A stretch of DNA of 64,000 nt from AP-15 sp963832875. GTDB taxonomy: Bacteria; Pseudomonadota; Alphaproteobacteria; ATCC43930; CGMCC-115725. The notes under the pieces are model-generated. The model was not told the origin of the DNA and ran no database searches. It was given only the letters and a program-made list of their open reading frames with translations. Below are positions 34,142 to 43,201 of the stretch, in pieces (the first letter of the stretch is position 1; every line of letters begins with the position of its first letter). The translations under genes were made by a program, and so were the position numbers. Location: NCBI GenBank assembly GCA_963832875.1, contig CAWHWB010000007.1, positions 62,001 through 126,000 on the forward strand, in the 5' to 3' direction.

Positions 34142-35275
34142 TCAGTGCTCGTCTAGCGAGGCTTGGCTGGTCCCGCCGAGAACCGTCGCGGGCCCGCCGC
34201 GGTCCGCGCCCGACAACAGCGGCTCCCCGGGTGCGAGCACCCAGCCCGCGACATCGGCGATGACCACCGAACCATCGAGATCGCGCATCAACATATGGTA
34301 GCCGTGCGGATAATAAGCCAGGCTGCGGCGGTCTGCCGGATCGTGCGGCAACAGACGGACAAATCGGCGAATCGGGCGTTTCGGGATGATCGGGTCTTTC
34401 GCACCGTACATCAGCAACAGTGGCGCATGCAGCCTGGGTGCCAAAGCGAGCGCGGCGTCCATCAGGTTGACGAGGCCCCAAATAGTGTCGACGCGGGTGT
34501 CTTTGATCACCAGCGGGTCCCGCGCCAAGGCCCTGAGCATAGGAATATTGTCCGACGCCAGGATGTGCAGTCCTTGCCCGGTCAAGGTCAGCCCCGGCGC
34601 CAAGCGGACCGCAACCGCCAATGCCAGGCGCGGGATCAGCCCCATCGTCGGCCGGCCCCAGACCGCCGGCGCCGACAGGATCACCCCGTCAACGTCGGGG
34701 ATCGGGGTTCCGCTGGCGCCGGTCATCGCCACCACCGCCACCGCCCCGCCCATGCTCTCGCCCAGCAGATAGAGCGGCACGCCGGGGTAGAGGCGGCGCA
34801 ATATTCCACATGCGGTTGCGGCGTCGATGGCGAGCGCCGCGCGTCCGGGCCACCGCCCGCGCTCGGGCGCCGCGCCAAAGCCGCGCTGGTCGTAGGCATA
34901 GGTGGCGATGCCGTCTTTCGCCCAGGCCTTGCCCGCCGCGGCAAAGGCGTTGCTGTAGTCGTTGAAGCCGTGCAGCGCCAGGATCACGGCCTTGACCGCG
35001 CCGCGAGGCAGCCATCTGCGCAGCGGCAGGCGTTTGCCGTCGGTGGTGACGAAATGGTTCTCGGTGAATTGCGGCGCCGGCTCGGGGTCGGGTGCGGCGC
35101 GGGCGACGCGCGGCTCGGAAAACGCCGCGGTCCGCGCGGTCGTCGGCGCGCAGGCGGTCAGCGCCAGCAGCGCCACGACCAGCCACACGCCGCCCGAGAA
35201 GAGTTTGATCCGGCGTTCCCCGCTGCTCACGGTATGGGCTGAGATCGGGCCGTCACCCGTTGCAGCCGACCCCAT
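34142..35275 (-). CDS. alpha/beta hydrolase lipoprotein (monoglyceride lipase-like)
   Basis: A 377-residue serine hydrolase of the lysophospholipase/monoacylglycerol lipase type (S33-like). A hydrophobic segment ending LLALTACAP contains a lipobox (LTAC), so the mature protein is probably membrane-anchored by its lipid. The catalytic set is the oxyanion region LALHGFNDY, nucleophile LLGESMGGAVA, acid in MYGAKDPIIPK and base in PHGYHML. The Met at 35275 fits a lipoprotein leader better than the first start at 35320. Just downstream is the CarS-like gene, suggesting envelope lipid metabolism. Confidence 0.87.
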   Translation of the reverse strand: MGSAATGDGPISAHTVSSGERRIKLFSGGVWLVVALLALTACAPTTARTAAFSEPRVARAAPDPEPAPQFTENHFVTTDGKRLPLRRWLPRGAVKAVILALHGFNDYSNAFAAAGKAWAKDGIATYAYDQRGFGAAPERGRWPGRAALAIDAATACGILRRLYPGVPLYLLGESMGGAVAVVAMTGASGTPIPDVDGVILSAPAVWGRPTMGLIPRLALAVAVRLAPGLTLTGQGLHILASDNIPMLRALARDPLVIKDTRVDTIWGLVNLMDAALALAPRLHAPLLLMYGAKDPIIPKRPIRRFVRLLPHDPADRRSLAYYPHGYHMLMRDLDGSVVIADVAGWVLAPGEPLLSGADRGGPATVLGGTSQASLDEH

Positions 35276-35327
35276 GGTAGGGAGCAAAATGCGGCCGGTC
35301 GCGGTCGATGTCCTGATCAAAAAAGCC

Positions 35328-36380
35328 TCAGCCTCGGCGGCTCCGCTCGACCTGCATGTTGGCGAGGAAAGGCACCAGCGGATGCGCGCCCATCGCGACG
35401 ACGGCGCTTGTGTCGAGCGCGATCAGCGCCGCCCGCTGTTCCCTAGTCAGTCGGAAACGGTCGGCATAGGCCGCCGCATCGGCGAGATAGGCAGCGCAGC
35501 TCGCGTCGTCATGGGCGAGGCCCTGCAACGCGACCGTCAGCTCGACCAGCTCGGGCTTGATCGACCGATAATGCGGTTCGGGAGCGCCCGGCAGTGGCCC
35601 GAACCAGCCGAGCGAGGCGTAATTATGGTGCCAGGAGGGCTCCATCGCGACGATGTCGGGCTTGCGCTCGCCGAGCATGCCCGCGGCACAGGCCCAGCAG
35701 CGAAGCTCGACATTGCCGGCCGCGTCGAGCTCGGCCGCATCATAACCAACCAAGGATTTGAGGTGTCCCGCGGCGAGCTTTTCAAGGGCGTTGCGGTCCC
35801 AGGCGAGGTCGGGATGGGCGTAGCGCTCGGTCCCGGGAAAATGCGACATGCCGCCGCTGGCCAGCACCGCCGTTTTGAGGCCCATCGCGGTGACGATCCG
35901 CGCCAGCGTCTGGCCAAAAAGAAAGCAGCGCTCCATTGTCGGCTGCGGCGGCAGGTAGGCGTTGACATAGATCGGCAGCACCGGATCTTCGATCCCCAGA
36001 TGGGTCAGCGGGATGCCGATGGCGTAATCGACCTTGGCGACGCTGCTGAACGCGGGATCGAAGCCCTGGCCGTACATCTCTCGCACGATCTCGAAGCCGA
36101 TCTCGCCCGGCACTCGCCAGTGAAACTCGCGGCCGGCGAAAGCGCCCTTGGCTTCGCCGCCGACATGAATGGTAAAAGGCGGCGCGGCGGTGTGAAAGAA
36201 CTGCTCGGCATGGTCGTTCGAAAAGATGATCCAAAGATCGGGCGCCATCGCCCGCAGCTTGGCGCCGATCTCGGCGGCGACTGCCTTGACCCGCTCGACG
36301 GTGCCGCGATCCTCGGTCGCCGGCATCGTGAAAAATTGCGGGGCGTGGGGCAGCATGGCCCCGCCGATCACACTCGACAT
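35328..36380 (-). CDS. class III extradiol dioxygenase, LigB domain fused to a LigA-like tail
   Basis: A 350-residue ring-cleavage dioxygenase. Residues 1 to about 285 are a LigB catalytic domain with SSVIGGAMLPHAPQFF, DLWIIFSNDHAEQFF, GLKTAVLASGGMSHFPGTER and MEPSWHHNYASLGWFG (iron His and Glu candidates). The last 65 residues resemble LigA, the small subunit (YADRFRLTREQRAALIALD, GAHPLVPFLANMQ). Gallate dioxygenases have the same fusion. It would cleave a catecholic acid or related ring. LigJ lies 17 kb away and no LigC, LigI or LigK is seen, so the pathway is split or the substrate differs. Confidence 0.85.
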   Translation of the reverse strand: MSSVIGGAMLPHAPQFFTMPATEDRGTVERVKAVAAEIGAKLRAMAPDLWIIFSNDHAEQFFHTAAPPFTIHVGGEAKGAFAGREFHWRVPGEIGFEIVREMYGQGFDPAFSSVAKVDYAIGIPLTHLGIEDPVLPIYVNAYLPPQPTMERCFLFGQTLARIVTAMGLKTAVLASGGMSHFPGTERYAHPDLAWDRNALEKLAAGHLKSLVGYDAAELDAAGNVELRCWACAAGMLGERKPDIVAMEPSWHHNYASLGWFGPLPGAPEPHYRSIKPELVELTVALQGLAHDDASCAAYLADAAAYADRFRLTREQRAALIALDTSAVVAMGAHPLVPFLANMQVERSRRG

Positions 36381-36450
36381 CACGACGCTTTCTCCCGGTC
36401 GTCGATCGGTTGATACTATGGCGGCGCATGTTAGGGTCGCGAGCGTCAAA

Positions 36451-37731
36451 ATGCCTACCGAGGAAACGCCCCCGATACCGTCTTCCGCCGGCAGTCCGCC
36501 GACCGAGCGGGGCGACGTCGAACTGCCGATGACGACGGCTGAGAGCGCGGAGAGCGCGCCGGCCCAGCCGCCGCCCGCAATCGGGACCGCGCCGAGCGGC
36601 GAGCCGCCTCGCCGGCGGCGGCACCGGCGCCGCGGACCGCGCGGCGCGGCGCGGGTTGCCGCGGCAGCGAATTCGGGCGGCCCAGTCGAAGCGAGCGCAC
36701 CCCTCGGCGAGACCCCGCAGCAGGTCCCGCAGATCGAACCGCCGCGCACCGGCGGCCCGCATGAGCCGCGACCGCACCGCCGGCGGCGCCGGCGCAGACC
36801 TGGGCAATTTGCCGCTTCGGGCGAACTGCCTGCAGTACTTCCCGCACCGGACGGCAACGCCGAACCAGGCAATACTGAAGGCGCGTTCTCCGCTGAAGCC
36901 GCGTCGGACCGGATCTTGCACCTGCGGATGCGCGAGCCCGGCACGGCCGAGGAAGCGGCCGGCGCGCGCGAAGCGACCGGAGACCTACAGGCGGGAGGCG
37001 AGCGTGACCCGTCTGCGGCCGGGCTCCAGCACCCCGATCGCCGGCCACGTCCGGCGCCCGGCCAGGGTGCACCGCCGCGCCGCCGGCGAAGGCGGCCAGC
37101 GGCGAAGACCGCGGCCGAGGGCGGCGCTGCGGCATCAGGCGCGCCCTCGATCACCCCGGCCTCGCCGGGTATGGCACCCGGCCCGAGCCGGGGACCGCGC
37201 AGCCGCAGGCCGCGTAGCCGGGGAGCGCGCCCGGAAGGATCACCAGCGGCGGCTCTGGCGGCCGGACCGGACAGCAACCGATCGGTAGCGGACCGTCGGG
37301 CATTCGGTCGGCGCGATCCCGGCGCGAGCGGCGCGGCGCCGAGCCGGACCCGCGGCCGCGCGACGGACCGGCCTCCGGGCAGGGGCCGCGCTCCTGACCG
37401 CCCTGGGGCCAGGGGCCGAGACCGAGCGCCGAGCCGGCCCGCGCAGAAGCTTTATGCGCTCGAATCGATGGTCGATCGCGGTTTCGAGGACATCGCCGAC
37501 GATGCCGAGGAGAACGGAACGCGACGGGTTCACTGGACGATCGTCAAGCGCACCGTAGCCGACCAGAACAGCGGCAAGCCGATGTCGGCCGCCTATGTCC
37601 TGCAGCGCGAGGGGGCCGAGACCGAGTTCGCCAATCTCGGCGCCGCCCGCGCCGCCGCCAATAAGACCATCGTCCACCCGGAAAAGCTGACCCTGTCCAA
37701 GGCCGAGCACGTCGCCGCCAAGAACAAATGA
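36451..37731 (+). CDS. arginine/proline-rich disordered protein with conserved C-terminal domain
   Basis: A 426-residue protein whose first 330 residues are low-complexity and strongly basic, with repeated clusters such as PPRRRRHRRRGPRG, RPHRRRRRRRPGQ and PPRRRRRRPA separated by acidic or Ala/Gly/Pro stretches. The last 95 residues form a compact region (LYALESMVDRGFEDIADDAE, RRVHWTIVKRTVADQNSGKP, SAAYVLQREGAETEF). Such Arg clusters resemble the RNA-binding tails of RNase E and ribosomal-assembly proteins; I infer RNA or polyphosphate binding but cannot name a family. The ATG at 36451 and one 33 nt earlier are both possible. It is divergent from the dioxygenase gene. Confidence 0.7.
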   Translation: MPTEETPPIPSSAGSPPTERGDVELPMTTAESAESAPAQPPPAIGTAPSGEPPRRRRHRRRGPRGAARVAAAANSGGPVEASAPLGETPQQVPQIEPPRTGGPHEPRPHRRRRRRRPGQFAASGELPAVLPAPDGNAEPGNTEGAFSAEAASDRILHLRMREPGTAEEAAGAREATGDLQAGGERDPSAAGLQHPDRRPRPAPGQGAPPRRRRRRPAAKTAAEGGAAASGAPSITPASPGMAPGPSRGPRSRRPRSRGARPEGSPAAALAAGPDSNRSVADRRAFGRRDPGASGAAPSRTRGRATDRPPGRGRAPDRPGARGRDRAPSRPAQKLYALESMVDRGFEDIADDAEENGTRRVHWTIVKRTVADQNSGKPMSAAYVLQREGAETEFANLGAARAAANKTIVHPEKLTLSKAEHVAAKNK

Positions 37732-37755
37732 CCCGGTGGCCGGCCCCGCTGCGGC

Positions 37756-38154
37756 CTATCGGCGGCGGCGCTCTGCCATATCTTCGTAGCGGCCTGGATC
37801 GGCGATTTCGGCGATCGTGCCGTCGGGAGAGCGGAACTTGACGGTTCCGGCGTCCGGCTTCGAGAGGATCGTGCCGCCGAACTCCTCGATCTTGGCGAGG
37901 GTCGCCGACCGGTCCTCGACCGCGATGCCGAAATGGTGGATGGCGGGACCTGCGCCGACCAGCTTTGCTTCGGCGTCTTCCTCGCTGTCGTAGACCATCA
38001 GCGCGAGATCGACATAGCCGTCGGTCAGATGGCGCGAGACATGGCCGCGCGAACGCCCGGTGCCGACCTGGCGAAAACCGAACACGTTCTCGTAGAACCG
38101 GGTCGCCGCCTCGAGGTCGGTGACCTTGAGGGCGACGTGATTGATTTTCGCCAT
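37756..38154 (-). CDS. VOC-superfamily protein
   Basis: A 132-residue glyoxalase/bleomycin-resistance-fold protein: KINHVALKVTDLEAATRFYE with a candidate metal His, IHHFGIAVEDRSATLAK with a second, and GTIAEIADPGRYE with the acidic ligand. Two beta-alpha-beta-beta-beta modules are visible. It begins 10 nt after the ABC binding-protein gene, so they share a transcript; a catabolic dioxygenase or epimerase role is possible. Confidence 0.85.
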   Translation of the reverse strand: MAKINHVALKVTDLEAATRFYENVFGFRQVGTGRSRGHVSRHLTDGYVDLALMVYDSEEDAEAKLVGAGPAIHHFGIAVEDRSATLAKIEEFGGTILSKPDAGTVKFRSPDGTIAEIADPGRYEDMAERRRR

Positions 38155-38164
38155 CCGCGTTCTC

Positions 38165-39439
38165 CTATTCGCCGGCGCCGCCACTATACGGCGCCACTAC
38201 CTTGCCGGTGCGGTATTGTGCGGGTTCGAGGATCACTTCGATCTTGGTATCCTTGAACTGGTCGAGGCTGTTGCTTTTGATGTTCTGCCATTGCACTTCG
38301 AGCACTCGCGGCTTAGACCATTCGCCGTCCTTGCCGAAGGTAATGTCGCCGACGATCGTCTTGAATGGATGACCGCGGATGTAATCGGCGAGCTTGGTCT
38401 GATCGAGAGTCTTGGCGCCCTCCACCGCATCACCCAAAACCTGCAGATTGGCGTAGGCAAAGGGCGGCAGATACCAGCCCAACGGATCGACCCCCGCGGC
38501 CGGGGCCTTGGCCTGGTATTCCTTCAGAAAATCGAGGATCCCCGGAAACTGCATCGTCGGCGCGGGGATCCACCAGTCGTAATCGACGACGCCGTTCAGC
38601 TTCGGCCCGAACTGCTCCTTGACCGAGGTGTATTGCAGCCCGACCATGCCGCCGCCGAAAAATCGCGTCTTGAGGCCGGATTCGGTGGCCGCGCGCAGCA
38701 TGCCGACCGATCCCGGCGGATAGGAGGCGACAAAGACCATGTCGGGGTTGGTCGCCTGGATGGCGTGCACGATCGGCGTAAAATCGGGCGTCCCCGGCGG
38801 ATAGGTCTTGTCGTAGACGATCTTGATGCCGTCGCGTTTGGCGATGTCGCGCACGCCTTCCGAGGCGTTTTTCGGAAACTCGGCGTCTTCGGCGAGGAGC
38901 GCGAGCGTCTTCGGCTTCGGGTCGGCGGCCATGGCAACCTTGAAGAACGGCTCGCAAAACGCGTGTTTAGGGTCGGGACCTGTCGGCAGCATCGAAAAGT
39001 ATTTCGGATAGTGGAACTCGCTGTTGACCGCGAGACCGAACAAGCCGAGGAAGAGACGGCCGTGCGAGATCGCGACCGGCATCGCCGGCGCGATCAGGTT
39101 GGTGCCGTAGCCCGACACGATCAAATCGACCTTGTCGATGTCGAGCAGCTTGGTATAGAGCCCCGGCACCGTCGCCGGGTTGCTCTGGTCGTCGTAATAG
39201 ACGAGTTTGACCGGACGGCCCAGCAGCCCGCCCTTGGCGTTGACGTCGTCTTTCCAGATCTGCATGGCGAGCAGCGCCGACTTGCCGGCGGCGGCGAGCC
39301 CGCCGGTCAGCGCCATGCCGAAACCGATCGTGACCGGCTGCGCCGCTCGCGCGCCGCCCGACGCAAGGATACCGGCGGCGAAGACCGCGATCGACGCGAA
39401 TGCGATGCAACGGCGCTGCAAGCTGGTCTGTCGGCCCAC
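38165..39439 (-). CDS. ABC transporter periplasmic binding protein (branched-chain amino acid / aromatic acid type)
   Basis: A 424-residue type I solute-binding protein (LivJ-like). It has a signal peptide (FASIAVFAAGILASGGARAA), then AQPVTIGFGMALTGGLAAAG, DVNAKGGLLGRPVKLVYYDD and QSNPATVPGLYTKLL, the usual start of HAAT-family receptors. No permease or ATPase genes accompany it in the window, so it must use a transporter encoded elsewhere. With the catabolic neighbours, an aromatic or carboxylate ligand is likelier than leucine. Confidence 0.9.
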   Translation of the reverse strand: MGRQTSLQRRCIAFASIAVFAAGILASGGARAAQPVTIGFGMALTGGLAAAGKSALLAMQIWKDDVNAKGGLLGRPVKLVYYDDQSNPATVPGLYTKLLDIDKVDLIVSGYGTNLIAPAMPVAISHGRLFLGLFGLAVNSEFHYPKYFSMLPTGPDPKHAFCEPFFKVAMAADPKPKTLALLAEDAEFPKNASEGVRDIAKRDGIKIVYDKTYPPGTPDFTPIVHAIQATNPDMVFVASYPPGSVGMLRAATESGLKTRFFGGGMVGLQYTSVKEQFGPKLNGVVDYDWWIPAPTMQFPGILDFLKEYQAKAPAAGVDPLGWYLPPFAYANLQVLGDAVEGAKTLDQTKLADYIRGHPFKTIVGDITFGKDGEWSKPRVLEVQWQNIKSNSLDQFKDTKIEVILEPAQYRTGKVVAPYSGGAGE

Positions 39440-39461
39440 CCTATCCTCCCCTGCTCAGGTT

Positions 39462-40523
39462 TTATTGCGGTACTGCCGCTGCGCAACCGCCGGAGCGGAT
39501 GAAGCGGTAGACGCCATCGGCGCCGAGCCCGCGGTCGAGCCGGCCCTGTCCTATTAGATAATGCAGGTGGGCGACCGCCTCGCCAAGCGCAAACGCCGTC
39601 TGGTGCTGGTCGAGCGGTCGGCGAAATAGCAAGGGCAGCAGATCGACCGCGCTCCGCGGGGTGGCGCATGCGGTGAGGACTTCCTCGCAGCGCGCCCGGT
39701 GATGCGCGGCGAGCGCGTCGATCCGGGCATGCAGGCCGAAGAAGGGCAGGTTGTGTGACGGCAGCACCAAGGCTTCGGCCGAGACCACGGCCCGCAGTTT
39801 GGCGAGCGAGACGAGATAGCGCGCCAGCGGGTCGCCATCGGGCTCGTGCGCCTGGACCGAGATGTTGGGCGAGATCCTGGGCAATACCTGGTCGCTCGAG
39901 ATCAGCACGCCGGCTTCGGCGCAATAGAGAGAGGCAAGTTCGGGGGCGTGGCCCTCGCCGACGATGACCCGCCACTCGCGCCCGCCGATTGCCATCGTCG
40001 TCCCGTCGGCGATGCGCCGAAAGCTCGACGGCACCGAGGGAACCCCGCGGCGATACCCCTTCCCGTGCTCGGCGAAGAGATCGCTCGAGGCCGCGTCGAG
40101 CCCGGCGCGGCGGGCGAATTCGCGGCGCGACGACGCGAAGTCGTCGCCGCCGCGGCTCGTCACCCGGGCGTGCAGCCATTCTTTCTCGGTGGTCCACAAC
40201 GGCGCTCGCCAGCGCTCGCACAGCCATTGGGCGAGGCCGATATGGTCGGGATGATAATGAGTGACGACCACCCTGGTGACCGGCCGGCCGCCGAGCCGCT
40301 CCGTGAAGATCCGCTCCCACAGCGCCTTGGTTTCGGCCATTGCGTAGCCGGTGTCGACGATCGTCCAGCCGGGCCCGTCTTCGACCAGCCAAAGGTTGAT
40401 GTGGTCGAGCGCGAAAGGCAGCGCCATGCGCAGCCAGTGAACGCCTGGAGCGATTTCGCACGTTTCCCCCGGCGCGGGCGGGTGCGCAACCGGAAAACGC
40501 AGCGGCGCCAGGCTTCCATCCAT
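39462..40523 (-). CDS. MBL-fold metallo-hydrolase
   Basis: A 353-residue metallo-beta-lactamase-fold hydrolase with the zinc motif VVVTHYHPDHIGLAQWL, the later VIVGEGHAPELASLY and LISSDQVLPRISPNI supplying further ligands, and LPSHNLPFFG. A C-terminal helical region of about 90 residues resembles the DNA- or CoA-binding tail of lactonase-like MBL proteins. It is transcribed towards the ABC binding protein and may share its transcript. Substrate unknown; a CoA-thioester hydrolase or lactonase is plausible. Confidence 0.87.
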   Translation of the reverse strand: MDGSLAPLRFPVAHPPAPGETCEIAPGVHWLRMALPFALDHINLWLVEDGPGWTIVDTGYAMAETKALWERIFTERLGGRPVTRVVVTHYHPDHIGLAQWLCERWRAPLWTTEKEWLHARVTSRGGDDFASSRREFARRAGLDAASSDLFAEHGKGYRRGVPSVPSSFRRIADGTTMAIGGREWRVIVGEGHAPELASLYCAEAGVLISSDQVLPRISPNISVQAHEPDGDPLARYLVSLAKLRAVVSAEALVLPSHNLPFFGLHARIDALAAHHRARCEEVLTACATPRSAVDLLPLLFRRPLDQHQTAFALGEAVAHLHYLIGQGRLDRGLGADGVYRFIRSGGCAAAVPQ

Positions 40524-40654
40524 GATCGGTGTTCTTCCCGGTTGGCGAATTGACGGCCAAAGTAGGACGGTGCATTAGTGCCCCACAAGCGAGAAGCCCG
40601 CCGGTCAGGATTGCTCCCCCGGCGGGTGATTTGCACTTTGGACGAGGAATTGCG

Positions 40655-42238
40655 ATGCGCGACTTCAACATCCCCGGCCGTTCGGCGGCGGTAGCGCCAA
40701 ACGGCATGGTCGCGACCTCGGCGCCACGGGCGACCCTGGCCGGGCTCGACGTGTTGCGCGCTGGCGGCAACGCAATGGATGCGGCGCTCGCCGCCGTGGC
40801 GGTGCAATGCGTCGTCGAACCGCAAAGCACCGGGATCGGCGGCGATTGCTTCGTGCTCTATTCGCAAAAGGGTGCGCCGCCAGTCGCGCTGAACGGCTCG
40901 GGCCGGGCACCGGCCAAGGCCACTGCCGAGTGGTTCGCCGAGCGGCATATCGAGCAGATCGAGACGCAATCACCGCATGCGGTAACGGTGCCCGGTGCAG
41001 TCGACGCATGGTGCCTGCTCAATCGCCAATATGGCAGCCGGCCGCTCTCCGAGTTGCTCGAACCGGCGGCGCGCGCTGCCGAGGATGGCTATTTCGTGAC
41101 CCCGCGCGTCGCCTGGGATTGGCAACGCCTGCAGTGGAAGCTGCGCGACCCGGTAACCGCGGCGCTGTTCCTTCCGGGCGGCAATCCCCCCGCCGTGGGC
41201 GACAGAATGCGCAACCCGCCGCTCGCCGCCACGCTGCGCCGCATCGGCCGCGACGGCCGCTCTGCCTTTTACGAGGGGGCGGTCATGCGCGACATCCTCG
41301 GGCGGCTCCAAGAGCTCGGCGGCCTGCACGAGGCGGAGGATTTCGACACTCAGCGCGCGGAATGGGTCGAGCCGATCCATGCCGCTTACCGCGGCTATGA
41401 GGTCTATGAATGCCCACCAAATGGGCAGGGATTGGCGGCGCTGATGATTCTGCGCCAACTAGAAGGCTTTGCCCTCGGCGACGAAACGTTCGACGAGGCA
41501 GATCGGCTGCATCTGCTGGCCGAGGCGACCAAATCGGCCTATTGCGTGCGCGACGAATTTTTCGCCGACCCGGCGCAGGTCGCAGTCGATGTCGACGGGT
41601 TCCTGGCGGATGAATGGACCGCACGCGCGCGCAGCCGGATCCGCCTCGATCGCGTGTTGCCCGGCAACGAATGGCATGGCGGCACGCTGCACGCGGACAC
41701 GGTGTATCTGTGCGCGGTCGATCGCGACGGCAATGCGTGCTCGTTCATCAACTCGCTGTTCTCGGGGTTCGGCACTGGCATTGTGGCGCCGGAGAGCGGC
41801 GTCCTGCTGCAGAATCGCGGCAGCGGGTTTCGCACGACCCCCGGCCACCCCAACGCGATCGCGCCAGGCAAGCGGCCGTTTCACACGATCATTCCGGCGA
41901 TGCTGGTCAAGGACGGCCGCGCGGTGATGCCGTTCGGCGTCATGGGCGGCCAGTACCAGGCCGTCGGACACGCGCATTTCGTCCATCGCATGATCGACCG
42001 CGGCATGGATCCGCAGCAGGCCGCCGAAGCGCCGCGCATCTTTGCCTTCCGCGGCAAGTTGCAAGTCGAGCGCGCGCTGCCCGAGCCGATCGTTGACGAC
42101 CTCGCGCGGCGCGGCCACGACATCGACGTCCGCAAGGTGCCGCTCGGCGGCTGCCAGGCGATCTGGATCGATCACCAGCGCGGCGTCTTATTCGGCGGCT
42201 CCGAGCCGCGCAAGGACGGCCTGGCGTTGGGTTACTGA
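40655..42238 (+). CDS. gamma-glutamyltransferase-family protein (Ntn hydrolase)
   Basis: A 527-residue GGT-family proenzyme. The large-subunit start PNGMVATSAPRATLAGLDVL, GGNAMDAALAAVAVQCVVEP, STGIGGDCFVLYS and PNGQGLAALMIL are typical. Self-cleavage is expected before Thr in HADTVYLCAVDRDGNACSFI; the usual TTH pair is T-V-Y here, so the nucleophile is kept but its neighbour is altered, as in YwrD-like cephalosporin acylase/GGT homologues. No signal peptide is seen, so it is probably cytoplasmic. It precedes the urease operon on the same strand, which may fit nitrogen scavenging. Confidence 0.87.
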   Translation: MRDFNIPGRSAAVAPNGMVATSAPRATLAGLDVLRAGGNAMDAALAAVAVQCVVEPQSTGIGGDCFVLYSQKGAPPVALNGSGRAPAKATAEWFAERHIEQIETQSPHAVTVPGAVDAWCLLNRQYGSRPLSELLEPAARAAEDGYFVTPRVAWDWQRLQWKLRDPVTAALFLPGGNPPAVGDRMRNPPLAATLRRIGRDGRSAFYEGAVMRDILGRLQELGGLHEAEDFDTQRAEWVEPIHAAYRGYEVYECPPNGQGLAALMILRQLEGFALGDETFDEADRLHLLAEATKSAYCVRDEFFADPAQVAVDVDGFLADEWTARARSRIRLDRVLPGNEWHGGTLHADTVYLCAVDRDGNACSFINSLFSGFGTGIVAPESGVLLQNRGSGFRTTPGHPNAIAPGKRPFHTIIPAMLVKDGRAVMPFGVMGGQYQAVGHAHFVHRMIDRGMDPQQAAEAPRIFAFRGKLQVERALPEPIVDDLARRGHDIDVRKVPLGGCQAIWIDHQRGVLFGGSEPRKDGLALGY

Positions 42239-42265
42239 CCTTGCGTCGGTCAGGCGGGAATAGAC

Positions 42266-43183
42266 CTGCCTAGCCCTCACCCCCGCATCAGGTCCGAGGC
42301 AGGCTCTGAGGGCGCTGCGCGACGGACCCCTTTCTCTCCGGCAGGCGGCCGCACTTCCGCAGTAAGTGGCGTCGCCGAAATCGGCTTTACCCGGCGCGAC
42401 GGAACGACGAGGCTCGCGCATCTGCACCAAGCCGACCCGCTGCGCGTGCTGTTCCCAGCGCCGGAGGCGGACGACCCGATTCAGGCCGCGATCGTCACCA
42501 CTTCGGGCGGGCTCGTTGCCGGCGACCGGCTCGATATCGCCGTCCGGGTTGATCGCGAGGCAAAGGCGCATGTCACGGCCTCGGCGGCGGAGAAGATCTA
42601 CCGCTCGACCGGGGCCACCACCGCGGTTCGCCAAGCTTTGACGGTCGGTGACGGCGGAGCGCTCGAATTCCTGCCGCCCGAGACGATCGTGTTCGACGGC
42701 GCGCGGCTGCGTCGCGAGACGGCGGTCGAGATCGGAGCCGGCGCCGCATTTCTCGGCGGCGACATCGTGGTGTTCGGCCGCCGCGCCCGCGGCGAGCGCT
42801 TTACCCATGGCTTCCTGCGCGAGGTCTGGGAGGTGCGGCGCGGAGGCCGACTCGTATGGGGCGATGCACTGCATCTCGATGGCGACATCGCCGCAATCAT
42901 CGCCGACCCCGCCTGCTTCGGCGGCGCCGCCGGTTTTGCGACCATGATTTTGGCGCCCGGTGCACGAGATTCGCGCAGCTTTCTCGATGGCGCCCGCGCG
43001 ATCCAGGGCTCGGCGCCACAAGGGGTCAAGGCCGGGGTCACCGTGGTGGCCGGCCTGGTCGTCGCCCGCTGGCTCGCCGCGGACGCGGCGATGCTGCGTC
43101 GCGCTTATGCCGATCTCGCTTGCCATTTGCGCGAGGAGGCGCTGGGATTGCCGCCGAGGCTGCCGCGCATCTGGCATGTCTGA
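42266..43183 (+). CDS. ureD: urease accessory protein UreD, start unclear
   Basis: UreD is the first factor of the urease maturation complex with UreF and UreG. The frame contains SGVAEIGFTRRDGTTRLAHL from about 42365, QADPLRVLFP, GGLVAGDRLDIAV, SAAEKIYRSTGA, FLPPETIVFDGARL, GDIVVFGRRARGERF and the end RLPRIWHV. The frame is open from the GGT stop, but between there and the conserved domain it has no ATG, GTG or TTG; the first standard codon is a GTG at 42446 inside the conserved region. A CTG at 42266 is the only near-cognate upstream, so that coordinate is a guess. An intergenic palindromic repeat seems to have replaced the normal start. The frame ends 18 nt before ureA. Confidence 0.8.
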   Translation: MPSPHPRIRSEAGSEGAARRTPFSPAGGRTSAVSGVAEIGFTRRDGTTRLAHLHQADPLRVLFPAPEADDPIQAAIVTTSGGLVAGDRLDIAVRVDREAKAHVTASAAEKIYRSTGATTAVRQALTVGDGGALEFLPPETIVFDGARLRRETAVEIGAGAAFLGGDIVVFGRRARGERFTHGFLREVWEVRRGGRLVWGDALHLDGDIAAIIADPACFGGAAGFATMILAPGARDSRSFLDGARAIQGSAPQGVKAGVTVVAGLVVARWLAADAAMLRRAYADLACHLREEALGLPPRLPRIWHV

Positions 43184-43201
43184 TGCTTGGCCACGGATAC
43201 G

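Noticed and set aside
36226..36450. Upstream extension of the arginine-rich protein
   Set aside because: This part is antisense to the LigB domain and has no protein character; the start is placed at 36451.
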